A DNA stretch of 64,000 bases from positions 62,001 through 126,000 of the forward strand of contig NZ_JAAOZT010000004.1 of NCBI RefSeq assembly GCF_011947285.1, in the 5' to 3' direction. Shown here piece after piece: positions 34,697 to 44,116 of the stretch. Below the pieces are notes generated by a model. It saw only the letters and a list, made by a program, of their open reading frames with translations, made no database searches and was not told the DNA's origin. The position numbers and the translations under genes are program-made. The stretch comes from Glaciimonas immobilis. Lineage in GTDB: Bacteria; Pseudomonadota; Gammaproteobacteria; Burkholderiales; Burkholderiaceae_D. Positions within the stretch are counted from its first letter, which is position 1, and each line of letters begins with the position of its first letter.

Positions 34697-36190
34697 TTAA
34701 TTACTGCCAGGCAGCGGTGTGTTTAAATACGGAAACGCTGGCTGGAAGGTCGTCGCATCATTACGCACACCGTCGGTAAATGCCAGACCACCAGCCGCTG
34801 CGTCACTCGGCTTACATCCTACACCCAGCGTATCGGTTGCCCCAGTCAGCACACACAATGCGCCCATTGCCACACGTACGGATAGATCAACCACGTCATC
34901 TCCGGGACGACGGCCATTTGGGAACCCTGCGTTATCTCCACCAGCTACGCCAAGCGCATTTTGGGTGGCCCTAGGTGTTGGAGCAATTGCGGTATTCAGA
35001 CGCAGCATTTCGCTGGCTTTCACATTTGCCGGTTGGTTGACGCCTTTGATACCCGTTAAGAACGCCGCCACCAGGTCGGTCCGCGGAAAGTTTGTCGGCG
35101 CCAAAGCGGACGGAAATAACGTCTGTATTAGCGCAGGAAGCGAAGGGTTTGTGACGTAACCGGCAAACTGCTTGTCAGCGCCAGGTCGGGACGCATTGAA
35201 ACGATCCTTATCTTCCAATCCAATCACGACTTCATTGACCAATGGCATTCCCAGCCTTGACACCTGGGCCCACGGGCCACCTTCTTTCACGGCGTTATTG
35301 TTTCCACTTGCCGGATTCGGATTGATCAATCGGCCTTGGCGAACGCTTGCGGTTGTAAAGCCCCCAATAACTGGCTCAGTGCCATTAGTTAAGCAGGAAA
35401 CCGGCACTTCCATAGCCAGTGAACTGATATTTTTACCGGCAAGACTGTTAGGGGTACCGGTTTCTGGCCCTAATGGATTAAGGTTAAACAGGTCAAATAT
35501 CTTGCCGACGGCGATGTAAAATGATTCCTGACGCTGACCTACGAAGACCCGACCGTTGCCGCATCCAGGGATCGCCACGTTATAAATATGCTGGTTCGCA
35601 TAAGTTGTATAACCTGTCGCGCTGCCGAATGATTTGTCACCGATATTATCAACTGGCTTATCAAACACCTTAGCACCGTTAGCGGCATTGGTGACCGAGC
35701 TCACCGTGCCAACCCTACGGTCTCCGCGCACGATGTCCACAGTGTAGGTTTCACGCACATTTAAGGCAGCCGGATTAACCCCGCTGATAACACCAGAATT
35801 GATAAGCGGAATAAGAGTAGGTTGCCCCCCAACAGTCAATGCGGTGCGTTTGGAGGTATTCGTAAATTTAAAGCGAAAGGTAATATTTTCTTTACTGCCG
35901 CCGTCATTAACGACACTGATTTCGTATAGCGCATTGGCATCAAACTGATAGAAATTCGGCCCACCCTGAGGGTCCTGAAATGGAATGTAATTTGCGACCA
36001 GCGTTACATAGTCCTGCCTGCCTGGCTCGTAACTTCGAAACATATAAAAATCGGTGCCGTCGACCTTTGGCTGACCGCTGATAAATGGGGCTTCGCGATG
36101 ACTAGAGGCGGCGGCGGGCAAACAAATGATTGCACTAATTGCTGCTCCTATGGCGACTGTCGCTACTTTTTTGCTCAGGAATGCTTGCAT
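34697..36190 (-). CDS. DUF4331 family secreted protein
   Basis: 497 residues from ATG 36190 (MQAFLSKKVATVAIG; an ATG at 36226 adds 12). The signal peptide ends near LPAAASS-HREAP. The DUF4331 signature is clear: SSHREAPFISGQPKVDGTDFY, then RSYEPGR, VANYIPFQDPQGGPNFYQF, and the late RPGDDVVDLSVRVAMGALC. Several Cys (for example VPVSCLTNG and VGCKP) suggest disulfides, so a periplasmic or secreted location. The function of DUF4331 is not known. It heads an operon with a lipoprotein, a TPR protein, a HupE/UreJ-like membrane protein and pseudopilins, so it could be the substrate or outer-surface partner of that machinery. This last point is inference. Confidence 0.85.
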   Translation of the reverse strand: MQAFLSKKVATVAIGAAISAIICLPAAASSHREAPFISGQPKVDGTDFYMFRSYEPGRQDYVTLVANYIPFQDPQGGPNFYQFDANALYEISVVNDGGSKENITFRFKFTNTSKRTALTVGGQPTLIPLINSGVISGVNPAALNVRETYTVDIVRGDRRVGTVSSVTNAANGAKVFDKPVDNIGDKSFGSATGYTTYANQHIYNVAIPGCGNGRVFVGQRQESFYIAVGKIFDLFNLNPLGPETGTPNSLAGKNISSLAMEVPVSCLTNGTEPVIGGFTTASVRQGRLINPNPASGNNNAVKEGGPWAQVSRLGMPLVNEVVIGLEDKDRFNASRPGADKQFAGYVTNPSLPALIQTLFPSALAPTNFPRTDLVAAFLTGIKGVNQPANVKASEMLRLNTAIAPTPRATQNALGVAGGDNAGFPNGRRPGDDVVDLSVRVAMGALCVLTGATDTLGVGCKPSDAAAGGLAFTDGVRNDATTFQPAFPYLNTPLPGSN

Positions 36191-36469
36191 GACATGATCC
36201 AATCGTAGTAAAGGTGCTGGGGACATGAGGCTCGAATCGGGGCTTTGAAGTGGTTCGCAGTCACAGAGAAGTGAAAGCCGAACGCGATTTACATAATCAA
36301 TATAAGCGGCATAGTAACGCCGGTCAAGATAAATGTTGTCATTTATACTTCAGTCCAAATTTCCGTCGTTGGGGGTATTGTCGTGCCGCAATTTTTTGAC
36401 TTGTCGCCTCATTATGCATGGCGACGACACTCAACGCGACGCTGGCGTTGTATGCGTTACAGGCCACAG

Positions 36470-36683
36470 CGAGAAAGGTTGCGCGGCATCGCTCTGCACG
36501 CCGTATGATGCGCCGCGGCGCAAGCCTTCATGACAACCGTACACGACTGAAAAGTAGAAAAAAATCTAGCAACTGTTTGCGACTGAATTTATTGCGCAGC
36601 AAGCCATGGCCTTGCTTGTCCTGAGCGTGAAGTTAAAAGCTGTGCTTGCCAAGATCAATGCCAATGAGCGTAATGCTATCCAT
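36470..36683 (-). pseudogene. remnant of an IS110-family transposase
   Basis: On the minus strand ATG 36683 begins MDSITLIGIDLGKHSF, the usual N-terminus of IS110-type DEDD transposases, then a TAA stop, then LHAQDKQGHGLLRNKFSRKQ. After a frameshift, TVVMKACAAAHH matches the following conserved segment. The similarity fades after about 36500. The element is dead and truncated; no ends could be placed. The remainder of 36227-36805 has no gene. Confidence 0.75.
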
Positions 36684-36805
36684 GAGAGCCTCCAAAATGA
36701 AAACACCCTGTTAGCGTAAACCGCTTTCAGGGTGAGGGGGACCATCTCATTAAGCCCCGACTAGCAGGGCTTCAAAGTATGCTGGTTACGCTAGTAACTT
36801 TTAGT

Positions 36806-37816
36806 TTATTTAGCTTCCATCAGTGCCACGGTGGTATCCAACATGCGGTTCGAGAAACCCCACTCATTGTCATACCAGCTCGATACTTTGACCAGATTGC
36901 CAGACACTTTGGTCAGCGTTGAATCAAAATTGGAAGACGCTGGGTTGTGGTTAAAATCAACCGACACTAACAGCTCAGTGTTGTAAGTCAAGATACCCTT
37001 CAACGCACCTTCCGATGCCTCTTTCAGGATGGCATTGACTTCATCGACGGTTGTTTCGCGCGCAGAAACAAATGATAGATCGACCAGTGAGACGTTGATG
37101 GTCGGTACGCGAATTGCGAAACCGTCCAGCTTACCGTTCAGCTCTGGCAAGACCAGACCAACCGCGGCAGCAGCGCCGGTTTTGGCCGGAATCATGCTCA
37201 TAGTCGCCGAACGTGCACGGCGCAAGTCTTCGTGATAAACGTCAGTCAACACTTGATCGTTAGTATAAGAATGGATGGTTGTCATCAGACCATTCACAAT
37301 ACCAATTTTGTCATTCAGTGGCTTAGCCAAAGGTGCCAGACAGTTAGTGGTGCATGATGCGTTTGAAATGACAGTATCTGTCGATTTCAACACATTGTGA
37401 TTGACACCAAAAACGATAGTCGCATCGACATCTTTACCGCCTGGCGCCGAGATGATGACTTTCTTTGCACCGCCGTGGATATGCGCGCTGGCTTTTTCTT
37501 TGGTGGTGAAAAAGCCCGTGCATTCCAGAACGACGTCGACGTTCAGGTCGCCCCATGGCAATTCGGCAGGATTACGTTGCGCGAACACTTTGATGCGGTC
37601 GCCGTTGACGACAATGGCGTCACCGTCCACCGTAACAGTACCGGGAAACTTACCGTGGGCTGTATCGTATTGTGTCAAATGCGCGTTAGTTTTTGGATCG
37701 CCCAAATCGTTGATGGCGACGATTTCGATGTCGTGCTTTTTGCCGCCTTCGTAATGTGCACGAAGGATGTTACGGCCGATGCGGCCGTAACCATTGATTG
37801 CAACGCGAATAGTCAT
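36806..37816 (-). CDS. gap: glyceraldehyde-3-phosphate dehydrogenase, type I
   Basis: Oxidises glyceraldehyde 3-phosphate to 1,3-bisphosphoglycerate with NAD+ in glycolysis and runs backwards in gluconeogenesis. 336 residues. NAD-binding GYGRIGR near the start, the catalytic C155 in [10 protein letters not shown], the histidine partner region, and the late WYDNEWGFS are present. It is downstream of tkt and an acetyltransferase gene on the same strand. The tkt-gap pairing is normal in this group. Confidence 0.98.
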   Translation of the reverse strand: MTIRVAINGYGRIGRNILRAHYEGGKKHDIEIVAINDLGDPKTNAHLTQYDTAHGKFPGTVTVDGDAIVVNGDRIKVFAQRNPAELPWGDLNVDVVLECTGFFTTKEKASAHIHGGAKKVIISAPGGKDVDATIVFGVNHNVLKSTDTVISNASCTTNCLAPLAKPLNDKIGIVNGLMTTIHSYTNDQVLTDVYHEDLRRARSATMSMIPAKTGAAAAVGLVLPELNGKLDGFAIRVPTINVSLVDLSFVSARETTVDEVNAILKEASEGALKGILTYNTELLVSVDFNHNPASSNFDSTLTKVSGNLVKVSSWYDNEWGFSNRMLDTTVALMEAK

Positions 37817-38017
37817 GCTTTTCTCCTAAGGTATGAACAATAATTTAATTGAGGTAATCATAAATACTCACCATCATTTGACTCTGCTTTAAAACTGAAT
37901 TAATGCTGAATTAAATTCTTCGTTAGTCCTGGATTTCTATTGCAACCACAGCGAGTGTCATCAAGACAAAGCGTACCAAGCAAAGTGGTTCCAAAAAAAA
38001 CCCACCGAAATTAGCAC

Positions 38018-38629
38018 TCAATTAACGCGGATAGTGCGCCAACCGTAACCAACTTCCTGCATCTCCAGATCATCCCACTGAAAGGTTTGCTCGGTTAGCA
38101 ATTCCGCGCCTAGTTTGGTATAAAACTGTCGTGCAATCTCGTTTTGAGCCAACACCCACGCCAGCATATTCCCGGCCCCGGCACTGGCCAAAGTGGTCGC
38201 CACATGTGCGACCAACCGACGACCAATACCAGCGCGCTGGACAGATGGAATCAGATAGATCGCGGTGAGTTCACTATCAAAGCCCAGTTTAGGTTCGGCC
38301 AGCGTCATGCCCGCAGCAAATCCGACAATCTCACCATTTATTTCTGCGACAAAAACACATGCGGCATCGGAGGCAGCTTGCAATATACGGGTCCAGATTG
38401 CGGTGCTCTGGTCGACTTTCATACCGTCCAGATAGGCAACTGGAAGGATGCCGCGATAGGTCGTGCGCCAGCTATCGATCCGAACAGCCGCAATGACTGC
38501 GGCATCGGCAACGGTTCCGCGACGCACCAAAAAATCACCAACTATGTTGGTGAAATCAGCGACCTCGTCCACGTCGGTAACATTAACTACCTTAGAAAGG
38601 TTTTTAGTCTTCTTTTTATCCACGCTCAT
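38018..38629 (-). CDS. GNAT family N-acetyltransferase
   Basis: A 203-residue GNAT enzyme. From residue 34 the fold begins with [30 protein letters not shown], then [34 protein letters not shown] (acetyl-CoA loop, pattern QRAGIG) and [13 protein letters not shown]. The first 33 residues are polar and lysine-rich. Its ATG overlaps the tkt stop (ATGA), so it is translated with tkt, and gap follows after 201 nt. Substrate unknown; the position between two sugar-phosphate enzymes hints but does not prove a metabolic target. Confidence 0.87.
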   Translation of the reverse strand: MSVDKKKTKNLSKVVNVTDVDEVADFTNIVGDFLVRRGTVADAAVIAAVRIDSWRTTYRGILPVAYLDGMKVDQSTAIWTRILQAASDAACVFVAEINGEIVGFAAGMTLAEPKLGFDSELTAIYLIPSVQRAGIGRRLVAHVATTLASAGAGNMLAWVLAQNEIARQFYTKLGAELLTEQTFQWDDLEMQEVGYGWRTIRVN

Positions 38630-40620
38630 GCCAGCGTCAGTTTGACTTTAGCGACCACATTTTCGACGGTGAAGCCAAAGTGCTTGAACAAAACGCCAGC
38701 CGGGGCCGACTCGCCGAAGGTGTCAAGGCCGACCACTGCGCCCTCAAGACCCACATACTTGTACCAGCCTGAAGTAACGCCCGCTTCAATCGCTACACGC
38801 GGCAGGCCATGCTCAAGAACGCTGGCTTTGTACGCTGCTTCCTGACGATCAAAAACGTCCGTGCTTGGCATGGAGACCACGCGTACTGCAATGCCTTCTG
38901 CGGCCAAAACGTCAGCCGCTTTGACTGCCAGTTCTATCTCAGAGCCAGTGGCGATGATGATACCCTTCGCGCCTTTGGCGTCTTTCAAAATATAACCACC
39001 CCGCGCAATATTGGCAATCTGTGCAGCGTCACGTGGCTGAAACGGCAGATTCTGACGCGAGAAAATTAATGTACTTGGGCCGTCATGGCGTTTTACTGCG
39101 TAACCCCACGCTACCGCTGACTCAACGGTATCGCATGGACGCCAGTTGTCCAGATGTGGAATCAGGCGCAGGCTTGATACGTGCTCGACCGATTGATGGG
39201 TCGGCCCGTCTTCACCAAGACCGATTGAATCATGCGTGAAGACAAATATCGAACGAATCTTCATCAAGGCCGCCATACGCAACGCGTTGCGGCTGTAATC
39301 GGAAAATGTCAGGAACGTTGCGCCGAAGGGAATGTAACCGCCATGCAGCGTGATACCGTTCATCATCGCGCTCATACCGAACTCGCGCACACCATAATTG
39401 ATATGGTTACCCGCTACGTCGCGGCGTACGGCCACGCACTCTTTCCAGTTGGTCAGATTAGAACCTGTCAAATCGGCAGAACCTCCAAGGAACTCAGGCA
39501 GCACTTGCGCCAGCGCCTGAATCGCATTTTGACTCGCTTTGCGGGTCGCTATGGTTTCTTGCTTTTCTACACAGGTGGCGACGTAAGCGCTCAGCGTCTG
39601 GTCAAAATTGCCCGGCAACTCACCCTTCATGCGGCGAATCAGTTCGGCCGATTGCGCTGGAAATTCAACAGTGTAAGCCGCGAACAACAAATCCCACTGG
39701 GTTTCAAAGCGCTGGCCTTGTACTTTGGCATCCCATGCGCTGTAGACGTCTTCAGGAATCTCAAACGGTGCAGAAGTCCAGCCCAATGCTTCGCGCACGG
39801 CAGCGATTTCTTTATCGCCGAGTGCCGCGCCATGGACCTTATCGGTACCCGCGAGATTTGGTGAGCCTTTACCGATGACCGTTTTGCAGCAAATCAACGT
39901 TGGCTTATCGGCTAACTTGGCTTGATGAATGGCAGCATTGACCGCTTCGACATCATGACCGTCAACGCTGCGAATCACATTCCAGCCGTATGCTTCAAAG
40001 CGCTTTGGGGTGTCATCCTTGAACCAGCCTTCAACATGACCATCGATTGAAATACCGTTATCGTCGTATAACACGATCAACTTGGACAAGCGCAACGTGC
40101 CGGCCAGTGAGCAGGCTTCGTGCGAAATACCTTCCATCAGACAGCCGTCGCCCACAAAAGTGTAAGTGTAATGATCGACAATCGGAAAAGCTGGTTGATT
40201 GAATTCTGCCGCCAGCAATTTTTCTGCCAATGCCATACCAACCGCGTTGGTCAAACCCTGACCCAGTGGGCCGGTAGTAGTTTCAATACCTGGCGTGACG
40301 TCCAACTCTGGATGACCGGGCGTTTTTGAGTGCATTTGACGGAAGTTACGCAGTTCATCCATCGGCAAGTCGTAGCCGGTCAGGTGCAGCAATGCATATT
40401 GCAGCATCGAACCATGGCCATTCGAGAGCACAAAACGATCGCGATTAATCCATTTTGGATTAGCAGGATTATGGCGATAGTGCTTTGCCCACAGCGCTAC
40501 TGCGATTTCTGCCATGCCCATAGGCATGCCTGGATGGCCAGAGTTAGCTTTTTGTACTGCATCCATTGCCAAAGCGCGGATCGCGTTGGCCATCTTCGAA
40601 GTCGGGAGTGTGGAGGTCAT
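38626..40620 (-). CDS. tkt: transketolase
   Basis: A thiamine-diphosphate enzyme moving two-carbon units in the pentose phosphate pathway; it supplies erythrose 4-phosphate, the other substrate of AroG. 664 residues. The TPP motif [14 protein letters not shown] to [10 protein letters not shown] is near residues 154-190, and the early [14 protein letters not shown] and the late pyrimidine-domain [15 protein letters not shown] are complete. It is first in a minus-strand operon, followed by an acetyltransferase (ATGA overlap) and gap. The 500 nt before it are non-coding. Confidence 0.97.
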   Translation of the reverse strand: MTSTLPTSKMANAIRALAMDAVQKANSGHPGMPMGMAEIAVALWAKHYRHNPANPKWINRDRFVLSNGHGSMLQYALLHLTGYDLPMDELRNFRQMHSKTPGHPELDVTPGIETTTGPLGQGLTNAVGMALAEKLLAAEFNQPAFPIVDHYTYTFVGDGCLMEGISHEACSLAGTLRLSKLIVLYDDNGISIDGHVEGWFKDDTPKRFEAYGWNVIRSVDGHDVEAVNAAIHQAKLADKPTLICCKTVIGKGSPNLAGTDKVHGAALGDKEIAAVREALGWTSAPFEIPEDVYSAWDAKVQGQRFETQWDLLFAAYTVEFPAQSAELIRRMKGELPGNFDQTLSAYVATCVEKQETIATRKASQNAIQALAQVLPEFLGGSADLTGSNLTNWKECVAVRRDVAGNHINYGVREFGMSAMMNGITLHGGYIPFGATFLTFSDYSRNALRMAALMKIRSIFVFTHDSIGLGEDGPTHQSVEHVSSLRLIPHLDNWRPCDTVESAVAWGYAVKRHDGPSTLIFSRQNLPFQPRDAAQIANIARGGYILKDAKGAKGIIIATGSEIELAVKAADVLAAEGIAVRVVSMPSTDVFDRQEAAYKASVLEHGLPRVAIEAGVTSGWYKYVGLEGAVVGLDTFGESAPAGVLFKHFGFTVENVVAKVKLTLA

Positions 40621-41121
40621 GGTTTTTTACGGTTAGGCAATAATTGATTGTGCGAAGAAGGAACAAACGGTGGCACCCGCTCATTGCAGATCGCGAACGG
40701 GTGCTGCACTGTTCGCGCATAGTCTGCGTGGATCGTAAACGGGTTCTTAAAAGTCTGCATCCAAAGAGTTGGCACTAAAGCGCAACATTTTACCAAAATG
40801 CTGCCCTTAACGCTGAATTTACGTGTCGAGGGCGTAGTTGACCTTGGGGGCTTGTTGCAAATTTGGAAAGAAAGCCGAAATCTGCTTATTTTCCCCTGCA
40901 TTAGCCGTTGCCTGTAAACTTGTGTTCGGCGGGCACAATCTTTCTTCGGCAAGGTGGGCTCCGCCATTTATCCGAGCCTACGCGTCACGAGAAACAGGGC
41001 CGCAATTTACATCGATCAAAATGGCGAATTAACGGATATTCCGTCATACTGCCTTTTCTCTTAAAAGATTAATTGCCAGTTAATGGCTTGAGCCGCTCAT
41101 ATTTATACTATTACAAAGCCT
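40621..41121. other. divergent promoter region between tkt and rsmE
   Basis: About 500 nt. An open frame on the minus strand (40617-40967) has basic, patternless residues and is rejected. AT-rich DNA at 41040-41120 fits the rsmE promoter. No other signal was identified. Confidence 0.45.
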
Positions 41122-41847
41122 ATGCCGCGTTTTTACATCCCCAATCCACTTGAAATTGGTATCACGGTGACGCTACCCGAAGCGGTGGCACACCATATCA
41201 ATGTGTTGCGCTTACCGCTCGACACGCCCGTTACGCTATTTAATGGCAGCGGCGGCGAGTTTATTGCGACTATTGCCAGCCTGGAAAGAAAACGGGTTAG
41301 CGTTGAGGTAAAGACGTTTTCACCGCGAGAAGCCGAATTGCCCTACGCCATCACGCTGGCCCAAGCCTTACCCGAATCGTCAAAACTGGACTGGATCATC
41401 GAAAAAGCCGTTGAATTAGGCGCTGCCGGAATTCAACCGTTATCAGCCCAACGCTGTGTCGTGCGGCTTGCGGCGGACCGGGTAGAGAAGAAGCAGGCGC
41501 ACTGGCAGGCGGTGATTATTTCGGCCGCCGAGCAAAGCGGCCGCAATCGGTTGCCGCATCTGGCGCCGCTAACCTCTCTCAGCGATTGGCTCGGGCAGAA
41601 GGATTTACATAAGCGAATTATCTTGTCGCCGCGTGGCGAAGCCTCGTTATCAGACTGGGCACGCCATCAGCCGCCGCAATCGGTTGCGTTATTAATCGGC
41701 CCGGAAGGTGGCTTTACCGATGCAGAAGAAAGCGCCGCCTGTGCTCAGGGAGCGTTAATGCTGTCTATGGGGGCACGTATTTTACGCACAGAAACAGCGG
41801 GCCTTGCCGCGTTAGCCGCACTGAATGCAATCTGGGGTGAAATGTAA
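41122..41847 (+). CDS. rsmE: 16S rRNA (uracil-1498-N3)-methyltransferase
   Basis: Methylates U1498 of 16S rRNA in the decoding centre. A 241-residue SPOUT enzyme with a PUA-like N-terminal part (HHINVLRLPLDTPVTLFNG), KLDWIIEKAVELGAAGIQPL in the middle, and the knotted SAM site LLIGPEGGFTDAEESAA and LSMGARILRTETAGLAAL. The length and ends are standard. It stands alone on the plus strand, divergent from tkt. Confidence 0.96.
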   Translation: MPRFYIPNPLEIGITVTLPEAVAHHINVLRLPLDTPVTLFNGSGGEFIATIASLERKRVSVEVKTFSPREAELPYAITLAQALPESSKLDWIIEKAVELGAAGIQPLSAQRCVVRLAADRVEKKQAHWQAVIISAAEQSGRNRLPHLAPLTSLSDWLGQKDLHKRIILSPRGEASLSDWARHQPPQSVALLIGPEGGFTDAEESAACAQGALMLSMGARILRTETAGLAALAALNAIWGEM

Positions 41848-42249
41848 CGCAGGGTGAAGTACGCTAACTATTTAATGCGGAACATATAAAACATGTCAGA
41901 TATGTCTGTCCTGCCGTGCATCTGAGGAGGGCCGACCAGCCTAATAGCAGTAAATAGGCTTAGTAAGCGTAAAATTGGATGCGGGGGTACAACCGATGCC
42001 TCTGCATATCCTGGTATCGTTGTCCTGAAAAATGGTGGCACTAATCACTAATCAGTACTCACGACTCATGGGCGATCGACGATACTTGTTAACGGTAATT
42101 TAGTTCGATGGTCGCACGCGCTTTGATTGCATACATTAACAGTTTATTGCATTAAAGCCGCTACCCCCGCTAAATAGTTCTATATTGAAAAATACGACCA
42201 TCTCAATATTCTTACCCCGTATGTTAGCGATTATTTTTAAGGAGAAATC
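41848..42249. other. non-coding stretch between rsmE and a yidB-like gene
   Basis: About 400 nt; no gene or repeat could be supported. The end (42230-42249) carries the AAGGAG ribosome site of the next gene. Confidence 0.4.
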
Positions 42250-42717
42250 ATGGGACTTTTTGATAGTGTACTTGGCGCGATCAGCGGTAATCAAGGGCAG
42301 TCGGCGCAGGCAAGCGACCCTAAAGCAATGCTTATACAGGCTGCATTGCGCATGCTGACCAGCCAATCCGCTACCGGCGCGACAGGCGCCACCGGCATCG
42401 AAGGTGGATTAAGCGGTCTGCTGGGTAAATTACAGGCAGCCGGGCTCGGTGATGCGGTGAGTTCATGGATTGGCAATGGTCAGAATCAGGCAATATCGCC
42501 GGCTCAGGTACAACAAGCACTGGGCGGCGGGCATCTTGAGCAACTCGCTCAGGCAACCGGACTTTCAGAAAGCGAAACCGCTAGTCATCTCTCTGAAATC
42601 CTGCCGGGACTGATTGATAAATTAACGCCAAATGGGCAGATACCCGACGCTGGCGGCGGTTTAGCGGGTATCGAGAGTATGCTTGGTGGATTTCTCGGTG
42701 GAAACAAGACTACTTAA
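42250..42717 (+). CDS. YidB family (DUF937) protein
   Basis: 155 residues with the YidB pattern: MGLFDSVLGAISG, then ALRMLTSQ, SGLLGKLQAAGLGDAVSSWIGNGQNQAISPAQVQQALG in order and late SEILPGLIDKLTPNGQIP. A glycine-alanine linker (ATGATGATGIEGGLSG) follows the first helix. No signal peptide. The biochemical role of the family is unknown. A very good ribosome site (AAGGAG, 6 nt spacing) suggests strong translation. It is monocistronic between rsmE and ribF. Confidence 0.88.
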   Translation: MGLFDSVLGAISGNQGQSAQASDPKAMLIQAALRMLTSQSATGATGATGIEGGLSGLLGKLQAAGLGDAVSSWIGNGQNQAISPAQVQQALGGGHLEQLAQATGLSESETASHLSEILPGLIDKLTPNGQIPDAGGGLAGIESMLGGFLGGNKTT

Positions 42718-42960
42718 CCTCAGGAGTGAGATACCGGCTCAGATACCGGCTCCCTCCAGTCGTTCGTCGGCGACCGGTGCGGCAGGCGGTCTGCGGCAGC
42801 CAGTGTGTTGCAGGACATCTGCCGCAGTTAATTATCTTTTTTGTGCGACTTATCTTGAAATAAAGGCAAGGAACAGCCAACCAATCGAACGGTAGGTGAG
42901 AGATGCGACGCGAAAGCATCTATAATCTACGGTTTTGCAACATCTATTGCGGTCACTTCC

Positions 42961-43938
42961 ATGAAGGTATTTCGCGGACTTCCCAACGCTGAGTCGCGTG
43001 CACCATGCGCGCTATCTATCGGCAACTTTGACGGCGTTCATCGCGGCCATCAGATTCTACTCGCCCACGTTCGTAAGGCGGCGACGGAATTAGGCATTGA
43101 TGCTGCCGTCATGACGTTTGAACCCCACCCACGCGAATTTTTTGCAGAGCATTCTCAATATCCTGTCATCTTGCCAACACGTGTCGCCAACTTACGTGAC
43201 AAGTTGCAATCTTTGGCGCAAGCCGGGATTGATCGCGTGATCGTTGAGCACTTCAACGCACATTTTTCTGCGTTGTCGCCGCAGGACTTTATCGAAAAAG
43301 TCCTCGTGCAAGGCTTGCATATTAAATGGTTGATGGTCGGCGAGGACTTTTGCTTTGGTGCGCGTCGGGCAGGAAACATTGTCACGTTGATTGAAGCGGG
43401 CAAAAAGTATGGCTTCCAGGTGGAGACGCTATCCAATGTCATGAATGCCGGCACCCGCGTCTCCTCGTCAGCTGTACGTGCAGCGCTGGCGGATGGCGAT
43501 TTTTCTGCGGCGCGGACGCTCCTGGGACATCCCTACTCCATCTCTGGACATGTGGTGCATGGCCAAAAACTCGGACGCACGATGGGCTTCCCCACGCTGA
43601 ATTTGAACGTTCACCATAAACAGCCTGCGTTGTCGGGGATATTTGTAGTGCGGGTGCATGGACTGTCCGAGTATCCTGTGCCCGCCGTTGCCAGTATTGG
43701 CACGCGTCCCACGGTCGACAAAAGCGGGCGTGTCCTGCTGGAAGCCTTCTTGCTCGACTATAGCGGCGACTGTTACGGAAAAATAGTGAAGGTGGAATTT
43801 TTGAAAAAATTGCGGGACGAAGAGAAGTACGTTGATGTACCTACATTATCCATAGCCATCGAACGCGACGTTGAGAATACGCGAGATTACTTCCGCCAGC
43901 ACGATAGCGCTGCGACTTCTGCGACGGATCGAATTTGA
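42961..43938 (+). CDS. ribF: bifunctional riboflavin kinase/FAD synthetase
   Basis: Phosphorylates riboflavin to FMN and adenylylates FMN to FAD. 325 residues. The N-terminal nucleotidylyltransferase half shows IGNFDGVHRGHQ and FEPHPREFF; the C-terminal flavokinase half starts at GHVVHGQKLGRTMGFPTLNL and includes SIGTRPTV and FLLDYSGDCYGK. It is first in the conserved order ribF, ileS, lspA, coaBC, dut. No FMN riboswitch is seen upstream. Confidence 0.97.
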   Translation: MKVFRGLPNAESRAPCALSIGNFDGVHRGHQILLAHVRKAATELGIDAAVMTFEPHPREFFAEHSQYPVILPTRVANLRDKLQSLAQAGIDRVIVEHFNAHFSALSPQDFIEKVLVQGLHIKWLMVGEDFCFGARRAGNIVTLIEAGKKYGFQVETLSNVMNAGTRVSSSAVRAALADGDFSAARTLLGHPYSISGHVVHGQKLGRTMGFPTLNLNVHHKQPALSGIFVVRVHGLSEYPVPAVASIGTRPTVDKSGRVLLEAFLLDYSGDCYGKIVKVEFLKKLRDEEKYVDVPTLSIAIERDVENTRDYFRQHDSAATSATDRI

Positions 43939-44116
43939 AGCGCGCCACCCGCCCAAGCGCCTACGCGCATCCAGTTGTGCTAAGCGCTTACACAAACCGT
44001 TTGCGCACTAAAAATAGTGCAAATTAGTGCAGTAGCAATATTGGTGCAGTCCAGATGCAGTCCAACCTGACCGCCACTTTGCCGCAGACACCCACCGAAT
44101 TCAATTGAAGAAAACC

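Noticed and set aside
36755-36773. AAGCCC/GGGCTT hairpin as gap terminator
   Set aside because: No T run follows on the minus strand; support is too weak to list.
37397-37843. 148-residue frame antisense to gap
   Set aside because: It is a shadow of gap; the codon pattern belongs to the minus strand.
40617-40967. 116-residue minus-strand frame upstream of tkt
   Set aside because: Basic, patternless composition over a promoter region; no start signal.
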